64,000 bases of DNA from Streptomyces aidingensis. GTDB lineage: Bacteria; Actinomycetota; Actinomycetes; Streptomycetales; Streptomycetaceae. Under the pieces are notes generated by a model. That model did no database searches. It worked only from the letters and a program-made list of their open reading frames with translations, and was not told the origin of the DNA. Below, one piece after another: positions 1-8,070 of this stretch. How positions within the stretch are numbered: the first letter of the stretch is position 1; every line of letters starts with the position of its first letter. Position numbers and translations under genes: made by a program. The stretch lies in the NCBI RefSeq assembly GCF_900112355.1, contig NZ_FOLM01000023.1, positions 1-64,000 of the forward strand, read 5' to 3'.

Positions 1-13
1 CGGAGGTGGCCGG

Positions 14-565
14 GTGACCACGACTGCGGATGCGCTGTCGGCGGTGCTGGCCGGGCTGGCTCTGGAGTGGGAAGCGCCCGAAGGTCGGGATGAGGCTTAC
101 CGGCGGACCGCGCGCGAGGCGCGGCGGGCGCTCGATGAGCTGGTGGCCGGGGCGGACCGGGTGTTTGTCGAGGTCCTGGTGTTTCCGGACTTCCCCGCGC
201 CGTATGTGCTTGTGGTGCGGCGTGCGGGGGTGTGGGGGCTGCCGGGTGCCTGGCTGGCCGGGGGTGAGTCGCTGGGGGCGGCTGCTGAGCGGGTGCTGCG
301 GGATCAGGCCGGGCTTGCCGGGGTGGGTGTTGATTCCGTGCTTGCCGTGGATCAGCGGCCCGACGGGCTGTTTGTGGTGTGTGATGCCGGGGTTCCGGAG
401 GGCGCATCGGATCGGCGTCGTGCTCTGACCGCGGGCCTGGGCCGGTTCGTGGGGGAAGGCACGCTGGGGCGGCTGCTGCCTGCCGATGCAGGGCGGCGGG
501 CGTTGACGGCACTGGCGAACACTGAGCACATGCGGGCGGTGCCGCTGGATACCGGGCCGTCCTGA
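14..565 (+). CDS. Nudix-fold protein with degenerate Nudix box
   Basis: 183 aa, GTG start preceded by GGAGG at 2-6. Residues about 60-110 follow the Nudix pattern: a strand VLVVRR, then WGLPGAWLAGGESL and a helix ending in RVLRDQAGL. In the Nudix box (GX5EX7REUXEEXGU) the catalytic REUXEE helix reads ERVLRDQ, so the metal-binding glutamates are not conserved. It may therefore bind rather than hydrolyse a nucleoside diphosphate derivative, or use other residues; this is inference. No partner gene is evident. The upstream side is cut by the window edge, so an operon cannot be excluded. Confidence 0.7.
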   Translation: MTTTADALSAVLAGLALEWEAPEGRDEAYRRTAREARRALDELVAGADRVFVEVLVFPDFPAPYVLVVRRAGVWGLPGAWLAGGESLGAAAERVLRDQAGLAGVGVDSVLAVDQRPDGLFVVCDAGVPEGASDRRRALTAGLGRFVGEGTLGRLLPADAGRRALTALANTEHMRAVPLDTGPS

Positions 566-714
566 CGGCGGTCGCTGCCGAGGCCGGGCCTCTGCGCCGG
601 TTGCTGCGGTAACTGGTGCAGGGGCCCGGCTACTTGTCGTGACGTATCTCGTCGTGACTCTTCCGCTACGGCGTGCGACGGCGCAGAATGGGCGTCTGTG
701 GAAGGAACGGCGCG

Positions 715-996
715 ATGAGTGTTCCGAAGGAACCGGGCGGCTTCGCGGGGGACGCGGAGGACAGGGACGGCGCGGCGTGGGTGCCGGGGGTGCCGTATGT
801 ACGGGGTTGGGAAGACGCGGAATCGGCTGGGGCTGCGCTGGCGGCGGCCCTTCGGCTGGCGGGGGTTGACGGGGTGAGTGCGCGGCCGGATGCGGATGCG
901 GACGGGTCCGGGGCGGTGTTGCCGGCCTGCCCGGTATCGGCGGATGAGGTGCTGCGGGCGTGGGCGCTGGCTGCGGCGCCGGGCCGCATCGGGTGA
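715..996 (+). CDS. small hypothetical protein
   Basis: 93 aa from ATG 715, with a GGAAGGA-type ribosome site about 10 bases upstream. It is acidic and Ala/Gly/Asp-rich, with a central PDADADGSG patch and no signal peptide or membrane segment. I do not recognise the family. Third-position GC and an ordinary start support coding. It lies 149 bases after the Nudix-like gene on the same strand and could be its co-transcribed neighbour. Confidence 0.5.
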   Translation: MSVPKEPGGFAGDAEDRDGAAWVPGVPYVRGWEDAESAGAALAAALRLAGVDGVSARPDADADGSGAVLPACPVSADEVLRAWALAAAPGRIG

Positions 997-1543
997 AGCG
1001 GGCGGGCGCCTGGTCCGTGGGCCGGGGGACTGCCGCCGGCCGTAGTGTCGCCGGGCGACAGGACCGTGTACGTGCCGGGGCGGGCTGAGGACTGCCCGGC
1101 GATGCGTAGGCCATCCCCCGCCACCCCTGGATGCACGTCGAGGTTCCCCTTCCTGGCTGCGGGTTGCGGTGCGGCGCGGGGGCGACCGGACGGGACCGGC
1201 CGGAGGCCGCATGCCCGGCCGGGGCGCCCGCCGCGCGCCGCGCTGTGCGCGGCGCCTTGAGGAAGTAAGGCAATTCTTCGACGCCTTGCGGGAAGGGCGA
1301 GGTGTGGCCGGGGTGCTGGGAAGTGGCGCCGATGGCATGGCTCGGCCGGTCAGGGTCTGGCTGGGTGGCGCGGCGGCCGTCGCGCGTGCTCCGTGCTTCC
1401 CGCCGGTGCGCTCCCTCACACGCGGGACACGATGTGTAGTCGCATCGCTTCAAAGGGTAGCTGTACGGCGGACGTTGCGACCTCCCTCCCGTCAAGTGGC
1501 CTTGGGCATTGCCGGGGACGGATTCCCGAAAGGACCGAAGAAC
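997..1543. other. 547-base intergenic stretch
   Basis: No ORF here has a convincing start and family; the long minus-strand frames are shadows of GC-rich DNA. A short inverted repeat TGTCGC-CGG-GCGACA lies at about 1045-1059 and may be a weak terminator for the upstream gene. The right end must hold the promoter of the secreted protein, but I see no clear -35/-10 pair. Confidence 0.4.
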
Positions 1544-1870
1544 ATGAACGCTTCGCGATCCATGCGTACGGCTGGCGGGCTGTTGGCGACCGCTGCCTTC
1601 GGCCTGGCCGCGCTGGCGGCCGCACCGAGTGCTGCGGCGCAGCCGCTCCCGGCCTACATCTGTGAGGCCGTGAACCCTGACCTGCCCCGGGTTTTCGGCT
1701 CCGGCTGTGAGGCACTGGGGGGCGCCCCTGAGCATGGGCCGATCTCCGGCGACTTCCTCATTGCGAATGAGGGAGGCCGCAACGCGTTCCTGTGCCGGGA
1801 GGAGGAGCGCTACTCGGGGCTGGCCGATCTTCCCTACCGTGTCGTCGGCTTCACCTGTCAACCCTGGTGA
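1544..1870 (+). CDS. small secreted four-cysteine protein
   Basis: 108 aa from ATG 1544, with AAAGGA upstream. Residues 1-32 form a classical Sec signal peptide (basic MNASRSMRTAGG, hydrophobic LLATAAFGLAALAAA, then an AAA cleavage context before QPLP). The mature part is about 76 residues with four cysteines (YICEA, SGCEA, FLCRE, FTCQPW), which would allow two disulfides outside the cell. The family is not recognised. A strong U-tailed terminator follows directly, so it is probably monocistronic. The upstream in-frame extension lacks a ribosome site and is rejected. Confidence 0.7.
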   Translation: MNASRSMRTAGGLLATAAFGLAALAAAPSAAAQPLPAYICEAVNPDLPRVFGSGCEALGGAPEHGPISGDFLIANEGGRNAFLCREEERYSGLADLPYRVVGFTCQPW

Positions 1871-1886
1871 TCTGTCGTTGCGTGTG

Positions 1887-1912
1887 GCCCGGCCCTCCGG
1901 GGCCGGGCTTTT
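1887..1912 (+). terminator. intrinsic terminator after the secreted protein gene
   Basis: Perfect 9-base arms GCCCGGCCC / GGGCCGGGC with a TCCG loop, followed by TTTT. It sits 17 bases after the stop of the secreted-protein gene. It is one of the few hairpins here with a real U-tract. Confidence 0.85.
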
Positions 1913-1942
1913 CGCGTCCCCGGCAGTGTCCTGGAAGGGTCA

Positions 1943-2660
1943 TCAGGCGGCGGGTCGGCGGGCCGGGGTGAGGCGGTAGACGGCTTCGGCCTCGGTGCCG
2001 GGCGCGGTGAGGTCTTCGCGGATGAGCGCATGCTGCCGGTGGTGGATGATCCGGGTGAGGTGCAGGACGGGGACGCCCCGGGGGGGGTCGAGGGCTGCGG
2101 CCTGCTCCGGTGCGGGCATGCGGGCCCGGGCCGTCTCGGTGAAGGTCAGCGGGCCGCGCTGGGCCAGGATGGCCTAGAGGTGTTCGGGGTCGGTGTCGGG
2201 GTGGTCGGCGAGTTGGGTGCCGGATGCGGCGGCGAACGGGATCAGTAGCCGGTGTGCGATGCGGTGTCCGGCCTCGGTGGTGTAGAGGCGGTCGATGCTG
2301 AACAGGGGGTGTCCGTCTTCGATGTCGAGTTGGGCGGCGGTGACGGGGTCGGCGTGGGTGCGGGTGACGGCCGGGGTCTCCAGTGGGGTGCCGGGGGGTG
2401 CGGTGGCGTAGCGGCCTTCGGTGGTGCGGGTGATGTGGCGGTCCAGGAGGGTGGGACCGGTGGCGTCGCGTACGGCGGGAGCGGGCACCTTGGCGGGCTT
2501 GGACGAGTCCTTCGGCACGGAGGGCGGCGAGGGCTGCGCGGACGGTGGAGCGTGAGACGCAGTATTGGGCCGTGAGCTGGTGTTCGCTGGGGACTTCGGT
2601 GCCGGGGGCGTAGGTGCCCTCGTGGATGGCGGCGCGATCTTCTCGTTGTCCTCGTGCTGC
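1943..2660 (-). pseudogene. broken GntR/UTRA-family regulator
   Basis: Reading the minus strand in pieces recovers a whole GntR regulator. A winged-helix part (IHEGTYAPGTEVPSEHQL, then STVRAALAALRAEGLVQ) lies at about 2480-2620. A UTRA ligand domain (LLDRHITRTTEGRY, then HPLFSIDRLYTTEAGHRIAH) runs from about 2450 down to 2177. The tail is VPVLHLTRIIH ... VYRLTPARRPAA, ending at 1943. The pieces are in different frames: shifts near 2625 and 2480, an in-frame TAG at 2174-2176, and a further +1 shift at a run of eight G at about 2080-2087. Four lesions make assembly error unlikely as the sole cause. Confidence 0.8.
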
Positions 2661-2887
2661 TCGCTGACACTGCGTTCCCGGCCGTTCTTGTCTTTCGAGA
2701 AACGCGGATATTCACGGCCGGTGCAGGTCGGTCCGGAGGTGAATCGGCGGGCGGTTTCCGGCGCGGTGCGCGGGCAACCCACCGTAGGGTCGGCCGACAG
2801 AAACCGGCAATGCGCGCCTGACACTGGCGGGTTGTCTGTGAAGCGCTTGGTACAGCGGAGGTGTGCGGGGTCCCGCGGCGCTCGTGG

Positions 2888-4543
2888 TCAGGCCGTGGCG
2901 GCGGCCGCGGCGCGGCCGGCGGTGCGGCCGGAGAAGAGGCAGCCGCCGAGGAAGGTGCCCTCCAGGGAGCGGTAGCCGTGCATGCCTCCGCCGCCGAAGC
3001 CGGCCGCCTCGCCCGCCGCGTAGACGCCGGGCATGGGCTCGCCGTCCGCGGTGAGGACGCGGCCGGACAGGTCGGTCTCCAGGCCGCCCAGGGTCTTGCG
3101 GGTGAGGATGTTGAGGCGGACGGCGATCAGCGGCCCGGCCTTGGGGTCGAGCAGCCGGTGCGGGGAGGCGACCCGGATCAGCTTGTCGCCCAGGTAGCTG
3201 CGGGCGCCGCGCATGGCGGTGATCTGGAGGTCCTTGGTGAACGGGTTGCCGATCTCCCGGTCGCGGGCCTCGATCTCCCGGCGCAGCGCGTCCTCCTTGA
3301 TCAGGTCCTCGCCGGTCAGCGCGTTCATGCCGGCGACCAGGGAGGCCAGGTCCTGCTCCACGACGAAGTCGGCGCCCTGGTCCATGAAGGCGCGGACCGG
3401 GCCCGGCGCGCCGGAGCGGGCGCGGCCGAGCACGCCGCGGATGGACTTGCCCGTCAGGTCGGGGTTCTGTTCGGAGCCGGAGAGGGCGAACTCCTTTTCG
3501 ATGATCTTCCGGGTCAGTACGAACCAGGTGTGGCTGTGGCCGGTGCCCATGATGTGCTGGAGGGTGCCCAGGGTGTCGAAGCCCGGGAAGAGCGGGACGG
3601 GCAGCCGGGCGCCGGTGGCGTCCACCCAGAGCGAGGACGGGCCGGGCAGGATGCGGATGCCGTGGTCCTCCCAGACCGGGTCCCAGTTCTCGATGCCCTC
3701 GGTGTAGTGCCACATCCGGTCCCGGTTGACCAGGCTGGCGCCGGCCTGCTCCGCCACCCCGAGCATGGCGCCGTCCACATGGGCGGGCACCCCGGAGAGC
3801 ATGCGGCGCGGCGGGGTGCCCAGCCGCTGGGGCCAGCAGTCCCGGACCAGGGCGTGGTTGCCGCCGATGCCGCCGGAGGCGATGACCACGGCCTGGGCGC
3901 GCAGTTCGAAGGCGCCGACCACCTCGCGGCTGCTGGCGGTGCCGCGCACCGCCGCGCTGGGTGCCAGGATCTCGCCGCTGACGGTGTCCACCGAGCCGGC
4001 CGAGCGGGACAGGCCGGTCACCCGGTGGCGGAACCGCAGCTCCGCCCGGCCGTCCCGGGCGGCGGCCCGCACCCGGCGGACGAAGGGCTCCAGCAGGCCG
4101 GGCCCGGTGCCCCAGGTGATGTGGAAGCGGGGCACGGAGTTGCCGTGCCCGGTGGCGGTGTAGCCGCCGCGCTCGGCCCAGCCGACCACCGGGAAGAAGC
4201 GCACCCCCATGCCGTGCAGCCAGGCCCGCTTCTCCCCGGCGGCGAAGTCGACATAGGCCTCGGCCCAGCGGCGCGGCCAGCGGTCCTCGGCGCGGTCGAA
4301 GCCTGCCGTGCCCAGCCAGTCCTGCCAGGCGAGCTCCCGGCTGTCGCGGACCCGCAGCCGCCGCTGCTCGGGCGAATCGACGAGAAAGAGGCCGCCGAAT
4401 GACCAGTGGGCCTGGCCGCCGAGCGAGGTCTCGGGCTCCTGGTCGAGCAGCAGCACCTTGCGGCCGGCCTCGGCCAGCTCCGCGGTGGCCGCCAGGCCCG
4501 CCAGTCCGGCTCCGATGACGATGACGTCGGCGTCGTAGGCCAT
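2888..4543 (-). CDS. FAD-binding dehydrogenase (fumarate reductase/ketosteroid dehydrogenase-like)
   Basis: 551 aa. The N-terminal Rossmann motif VIVIGAGLAGLAA binds FAD. The C-terminal AAGEAAGFGGGGMHGYR and GTFLGGCLFSGR segments are the second FAD-binding region of the succinate dehydrogenase/flavocytochrome c flavoprotein superfamily. Length and the ETSLGGQAHWSFGG segment match the FAD-binding dehydrogenases related to 3-ketosteroid-delta1-dehydrogenases. The substrate is unknown. The ATG at 4543 has a weak AGGGA site; the upstream extension is low-complexity and rejected. It is divergent from the DUF202 pair, with 123 bases between. Confidence 0.85.
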   Translation of the reverse strand: MAYDADVIVIGAGLAGLAATAELAEAGRKVLLLDQEPETSLGGQAHWSFGGLFLVDSPEQRRLRVRDSRELAWQDWLGTAGFDRAEDRWPRRWAEAYVDFAAGEKRAWLHGMGVRFFPVVGWAERGGYTATGHGNSVPRFHITWGTGPGLLEPFVRRVRAAARDGRAELRFRHRVTGLSRSAGSVDTVSGEILAPSAAVRGTASSREVVGAFELRAQAVVIASGGIGGNHALVRDCWPQRLGTPPRRMLSGVPAHVDGAMLGVAEQAGASLVNRDRMWHYTEGIENWDPVWEDHGIRILPGPSSLWVDATGARLPVPLFPGFDTLGTLQHIMGTGHSHTWFVLTRKIIEKEFALSGSEQNPDLTGKSIRGVLGRARSGAPGPVRAFMDQGADFVVEQDLASLVAGMNALTGEDLIKEDALRREIEARDREIGNPFTKDLQITAMRGARSYLGDKLIRVASPHRLLDPKAGPLIAVRLNILTRKTLGGLETDLSGRVLTADGEPMPGVYAAGEAAGFGGGGMHGYRSLEGTFLGGCLFSGRTAGRAAAAATA

Positions 4544-4666
4544 GCTGTTTCCCTGGGGTCGCGGCGGGAGGTGCTGGGCGTCGATCTTCTTGCCTGGTTC
4601 ACCCGGCGTCAACTTCCCGCGGAAGCCGCGCGGGCGGATGATCACCCGCGGAGTTACCGTTGAGTC

Positions 4667-5062
4667 ATGATCGGGCGGCTGGCGGGCGGGGTGCGGCTGT
4701 GGTTCTCGCCGCGGCGGATGGCGTCCCAGGGGACGACTCCGGACTACCGCTACTCGCTGGCCAATGAGCGCACCTTTCTGGCCTGGCTGCGCACGGCGCT
4801 GGCGCTGGTGGCCGGCGGCCTGGCGGTGGAGCAGTTCCTGACCGGTCTGGACCGTCCGCTGCGGGTGGGCATCGCGCTGTTCCTGCTGCTGGGCGCGGTG
4901 GTGTGCGCGCTGCGCGCGGTGAACCACTGGGCACGCTGCGAGCTGGCCATGCGGCGCGGCGAGGATCTGCCGGTGACCCGGCTGCCGGCCTGGCTGGCGG
5001 TGGGGACGACGGTGGCGGCGCTGGTGGTCGGGGTGGCCATCGGCCTGGGCTGGTCCCGGTGA
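4667..5062 (+). CDS. DUF202 (YidH-type) membrane protein
   Basis: 131 aa with three predicted membrane segments. The DUF202 signature YSLANERTFLAWLRTALAL lies at about residues 28-46. The function of the family is unknown, though it is found in bacterial and vacuolar membranes. The stop overlaps the next gene's start (GTGA), so the two are translationally coupled. No clear Shine-Dalgarno lies before ATG 4667; a TTACCG hexamer 7 bases upstream would allow a leaderless start. Confidence 0.85.
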   Translation: MIGRLAGGVRLWFSPRRMASQGTTPDYRYSLANERTFLAWLRTALALVAGGLAVEQFLTGLDRPLRVGIALFLLLGAVVCALRAVNHWARCELAMRRGEDLPVTRLPAWLAVGTTVAALVVGVAIGLGWSR

Positions 5063-5394
5063 CGCCGCCGGACGGCGTGGCGGGCCGCGAGACGCAGCGG
5101 GAGCGGACCCGGCTGGCCTGGCGGCGCACCTCCCTGGCGTTCCTGGTCGCGGTGCTGCTGGCCTGGCGCGGCGCGGTGGTGCTCGGGGGCGGCGTCCGGT
5201 ACACGGGCGCGGTGCTGGTGTGCCTGGCGTGGGCGGGCTTTCTGGCACTGGCGCACCGGCGGATCGCGGCGCTGGCGGCCGCCGGCGCGCCGGGCCCGGC
5301 GCGCCCGCCGGGTCCGGCCGAGGTGCTGGGTGCCACCGGCACGGTGCTGGCGGTGTGCGCGGTGTGGCTGGTGTGGCTGGTGCTGCTGCGCTGA
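5059..5394 (+). CDS. second DUF202-like membrane protein
   Basis: 111 aa from GTG 5059, overlapping the previous stop by 4 bases. The N-terminal RETQRERTRLAWRRTSLAFL is the DUF202 pattern (short soluble head, then R-T-x-L-A helix). Two more hydrophobic helices follow, with an Ala/Pro/Gly linker at about residues 75-85. Adjacent DUF202 pairs are common in actinobacteria and suggest a heteromeric membrane complex; the role is unknown. Confidence 0.8.
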   Translation: MTPPDGVAGRETQRERTRLAWRRTSLAFLVAVLLAWRGAVVLGGGVRYTGAVLVCLAWAGFLALAHRRIAALAAAGAPGPARPPGPAEVLGATGTVLAVCAVWLVWLVLLR

Positions 5395-5456
5395 CCGCCC
5401 CGGAGGCGCGGCAGCGCGGCAGCGGCCGTTGCCGGGGATTGGGCGAATGACGCGTG

Positions 5457-5494
5457 TTGACCGCACCCCCCTGGACTGCATACCGACTGGTCGG
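5457..5494 (+). promoter_or_regulatory. promoter with TetR-like operator (TACCGACYGGT family)
   Basis: TTGACC at 5457-5462 and TACCGA at 5481-5486 are spaced 18 bases apart. A perfect inverted repeat CCGAC-TG-GTCGG (5483-5494) overlaps the -10. The TACCGACTGGT core recurs at 10567-10577 and 18246-18256. It is placed to drive the kinase/ACAD pair, with a leader of about 185 bases. Confidence 0.6.
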
Positions 5495-5676
5495 CATCAT
5501 AGGGATCATGCAAGTGCTGCCCACGGCAGCCCTTGCCCCGCCCATCCGCCGGCCCGTCCGTTCCGCCCGTCCGCCCGCCGAACCGCCCGCCGGCCCGAGC
5601 GCCCGAGCCGGTGCCATGGCCGCCCCCGCGCACCCCGGGCGCGGACCGGCCACGCCGCCCCACGAGGAGTCCGCCC

Positions 5677-6732
5677 ATGACCGCCGAGTCCGCCCTGCCG
5701 TCGTCGACCGGCACCGCCGGGAACCCGCCCGGTCTGGACCTGGTGAAGCTGCGCACGCACCTGGACGAGGCCCGCCCCGGGCTGGTCACCGGCCCGCTCA
5801 CCGCGCGCCTGATGCCCGGCGGCCGGTCCAATCTCACCTACGGCGTGACGGACGGCACCGGGCAGTGGGTGGTGCGCCGCCCGCCGCTCGGCCATGTCCT
5901 GGCCACCGCGCACGACATGGCCCGCGAGTACCGGGTGATCAGCGCGCTGGCCCCGACCGATGTCCCGGTCCCGGGCGCGGTGCTGCTGTGCGAGGAGCCG
6001 GAGGTGCTGGGCGCGCCGTTCTATGTGATGGAGCATGTGCCCGGCACCCCCTACCGGACCGCCCGCCAGCTCGCCGGGCTCGGGCCGGAGCGCACCCGGG
6101 CCGCCGTGCTGCACCTGGTCGACACCCTGGTGGCCCTGCATGCCGTGGACCCGGACGAGGTGGGTCTGACCGGTTTCGGCCGCCCGGAGGGCTTTCTGGA
6201 GCGGCAGTTGCGCCGCTGGGGCAAGCAGCTCGACGCCTCCCGCAGCCGGGAGCTGCCCGGCATCGACGAACTGCACGGCGCGCTCACCGCCGGGCTGCCC
6301 GCCTCCCCCGCGCCGGCCGTGGTGCACGGCGACTACCGGCTGGACAATGTGCTGCTCGGCCCGGACGACCGGATCAACGCGGTGCTCGACTGGGAGATGT
6401 CCACGCTCGGCGATCCGCTGACCGACCTGGGCCTGCTGGTGATGTACAGCTCGCTGCGCAGGCTGCCCGGCGTGCCGGTGACCGACAGCGGCCACGCCCC
6501 CGGCCATCCGGACGCCGCCGAGCTGATCGAGCGCTACGCGTCCGGCTCCGGCCGCGACACCGGCCGCATCGCCTGGTACGCGGCCTTCGCCTACTTCAAG
6601 CTCGCGGTGATCCTGGAGGGGATCCACTACCGCTACACCCTCGGCCAGACGGTCGGCGCGGGCTTCGACCGGATCGGAGAACTGGTCCCGGTCTTCATCG
6701 AGGACGGCCTCGCCACCCTGCGGAAGGGATGA
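5677..6732 (+). CDS. APH-like phosphotransferase, ACAD10/11 kinase-domain type
   Basis: 351 aa, ATG 5677 with GAGGAG at 5664-5669. The kinase-like fold shows GGRSNLTYGV (nucleotide loop), VVHGDYRLDNVLL (catalytic Brenner loop, Asp base) and NAVLDWEMSTLGDP (metal-binding Asp). Homologues form the N-terminal domain of mammalian ACAD10/11 and the Pseudomonas LvaA kinase, which phosphorylate 4-hydroxyacyl-CoAs. The stop overlaps the start of the acyl-CoA dehydrogenase gene (ATGA). I infer 4-hydroxyacyl-CoA kinase activity; aminoglycoside resistance is unlikely in this context. Confidence 0.85.
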   Translation: MTAESALPSSTGTAGNPPGLDLVKLRTHLDEARPGLVTGPLTARLMPGGRSNLTYGVTDGTGQWVVRRPPLGHVLATAHDMAREYRVISALAPTDVPVPGAVLLCEEPEVLGAPFYVMEHVPGTPYRTARQLAGLGPERTRAAVLHLVDTLVALHAVDPDEVGLTGFGRPEGFLERQLRRWGKQLDASRSRELPGIDELHGALTAGLPASPAPAVVHGDYRLDNVLLGPDDRINAVLDWEMSTLGDPLTDLGLLVMYSSLRRLPGVPVTDSGHAPGHPDAAELIERYASGSGRDTGRIAWYAAFAYFKLAVILEGIHYRYTLGQTVGAGFDRIGELVPVFIEDGLATLRKG

Positions 6733-7964
6733 CCATCGTGGATTTCGCCTTTGACGAGCGCACCGAGGAACTGCGCAAGAACCTCCTGGAGTTCATGGCC
6801 GAGCAGGTGTATCCGGCCGAGGAGACGGCCGGGCGGCAGCGCGCCGCGCAGGACGACCCCTGGCGGCCGGTGCCGGTGCTGCGCGAGCTCCAGGCCGAGG
6901 CGCGCCGCCGCGGCCTGTGGAACCTCTTTCTGCCCGACGAGCGGTACGGCGCCGGGCTGACCAATCTCCAGTACGCGCCGCTGGCCGAGATCACCGGGCG
7001 CAGCCCGCAGCTCGCCCCGTCGGCGCTGAACTGCGCGGCCCCGGACACCGGCAACATGGAAGTGCTGGCCATGTTCGGCAGCGAGGAGCAGCGCAGGCGC
7101 TGGCTGGAGCCGCTGCTGAAGGCGGAGATCCGCTCGGCCTTCGCCATGACCGAGCCGGCGGTGGCGTCCTCGGACGCCACCAACATCGAGACCCGGATCG
7201 AGCGGCAGGGCGACGAGTACGTCATCAACGGCCGCAAATTCTACATCTCCGGGGCGATGAATCCGGACTGCGCGGTGTTCATCGTGATGGGCAAGACCGA
7301 TCCGGGCGGCGCGGACATCCGGCGCCAGCAGTCGATGGTGCTGGTGCCCCGGGACACCCCGGGGGTGACGGTGACCCGGGCGATGAAGGTCTTCGGCTTC
7401 GAGGACCACTGGCACGGCGGGCACCCGGAGGTGCTGTTCGAGAACGTGCGGGTGCCGGCGGGGAATCTGATCGGCGAGGAGGGCGGCGGCTTCGCCATCG
7501 CCCAGGCCCGGCTGGGCCCGGGGCGCATCCACCACTGCATGCGGCTGATCGGCATGGCCGAGCGGGCGATCGAGCTGATGTGCCGGCGGGCGGTGTCGCG
7601 CACCGCCTTCGGCCGGCCGCTGGCCGAGCAGGGCCAGGTACGGGCCTGGATCGCGGACGCCCGGGTGGCGGTGGAGCAGCTGCGGCTGCTGGTGCTGAAG
7701 ACGGCCTGGCTGATGGACACGGTGGGCAACCGGGGGGCGCACACCGAGATCCAGGCGATCAAGATCGCGGTGCCGCGCACGGTGGTCGGGATCCTGGACA
7801 ACGCGGTGCAGCTGTTCGGCGCCGCGGGGGTCAGCCAGGACACGCCGCTGGCCGAGCTCTACGCCTCGGCGCGCACGCTGCGGCTGGCCGACGGACCGGA
7901 CGAGGTCCACCAGCGCTCCCTGGCCCGCCGCGAACTGAAGCGCCACACCGCCGCGCGGAGCTGA
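6729..7964 (+). CDS. acyl-CoA dehydrogenase, ACAD10/11-like
   Basis: 411 aa from ATG 6729, which overlaps the kinase stop. A GTG at 6738 is the alternative start. It is a flavin-dependent acyl-CoA dehydrogenase: FAMTEPAVASSDATN (FAD/substrate binding), RLGPGRIHHCMRLIGMAER, MDTVGNRGAHTEIQAIK and the C-terminal TLRLADGPDEVHQRSLAR. These segments resemble the ACAD domain of human ACAD11 more than short-chain ACADs. With the upstream kinase it probably acts on 4-hydroxy (phospho) acyl-CoAs so that beta-oxidation can proceed. Confidence 0.9.
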   Translation: MTIVDFAFDERTEELRKNLLEFMAEQVYPAEETAGRQRAAQDDPWRPVPVLRELQAEARRRGLWNLFLPDERYGAGLTNLQYAPLAEITGRSPQLAPSALNCAAPDTGNMEVLAMFGSEEQRRRWLEPLLKAEIRSAFAMTEPAVASSDATNIETRIERQGDEYVINGRKFYISGAMNPDCAVFIVMGKTDPGGADIRRQQSMVLVPRDTPGVTVTRAMKVFGFEDHWHGGHPEVLFENVRVPAGNLIGEEGGGFAIAQARLGPGRIHHCMRLIGMAERAIELMCRRAVSRTAFGRPLAEQGQVRAWIADARVAVEQLRLLVLKTAWLMDTVGNRGAHTEIQAIKIAVPRTVVGILDNAVQLFGAAGVSQDTPLAELYASARTLRLADGPDEVHQRSLARRELKRHTAARS

Positions 7965-7987
7965 GCCGCTCCGTCCCGCCCGCCCCG

Positions 7988-8017
7988 CTCCCGTCCCGGA
8001 CAGGGACGGGACGGGAC
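7988..8017. terminator. bidirectional hairpin between convergent genes
   Basis: Perfect 10-base arms CTCCCGTCCC / GGGACGGGAG with a 10-base loop, between the ACAD (ends 7964, plus) and the quinone oxidoreductase (ends 8071, minus). There is no U-tract, which is usual for Streptomyces terminators. Confidence 0.7.
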
Positions 8018-8070
8018 GGGAGGACAGCACCGGAGCCTCCCGCCCCGCCCCGCACATCCGCCGGCGCTGG

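Noticed and set aside
352..1419. 355-codon minus-strand ORF across the Nudix-like and small-protein genes
   Set aside because: Arg/Pro/Ala-rich, no domain, opposite to genes with good starts; a shadow of GC-rich DNA.
2861..4402. 513-codon plus-strand ORF antisense to the FAD dehydrogenase
   Set aside because: Low-complexity Gly/Ala/Val/Asp composition typical of antisense frames; the minus strand has clear FAD motifs.
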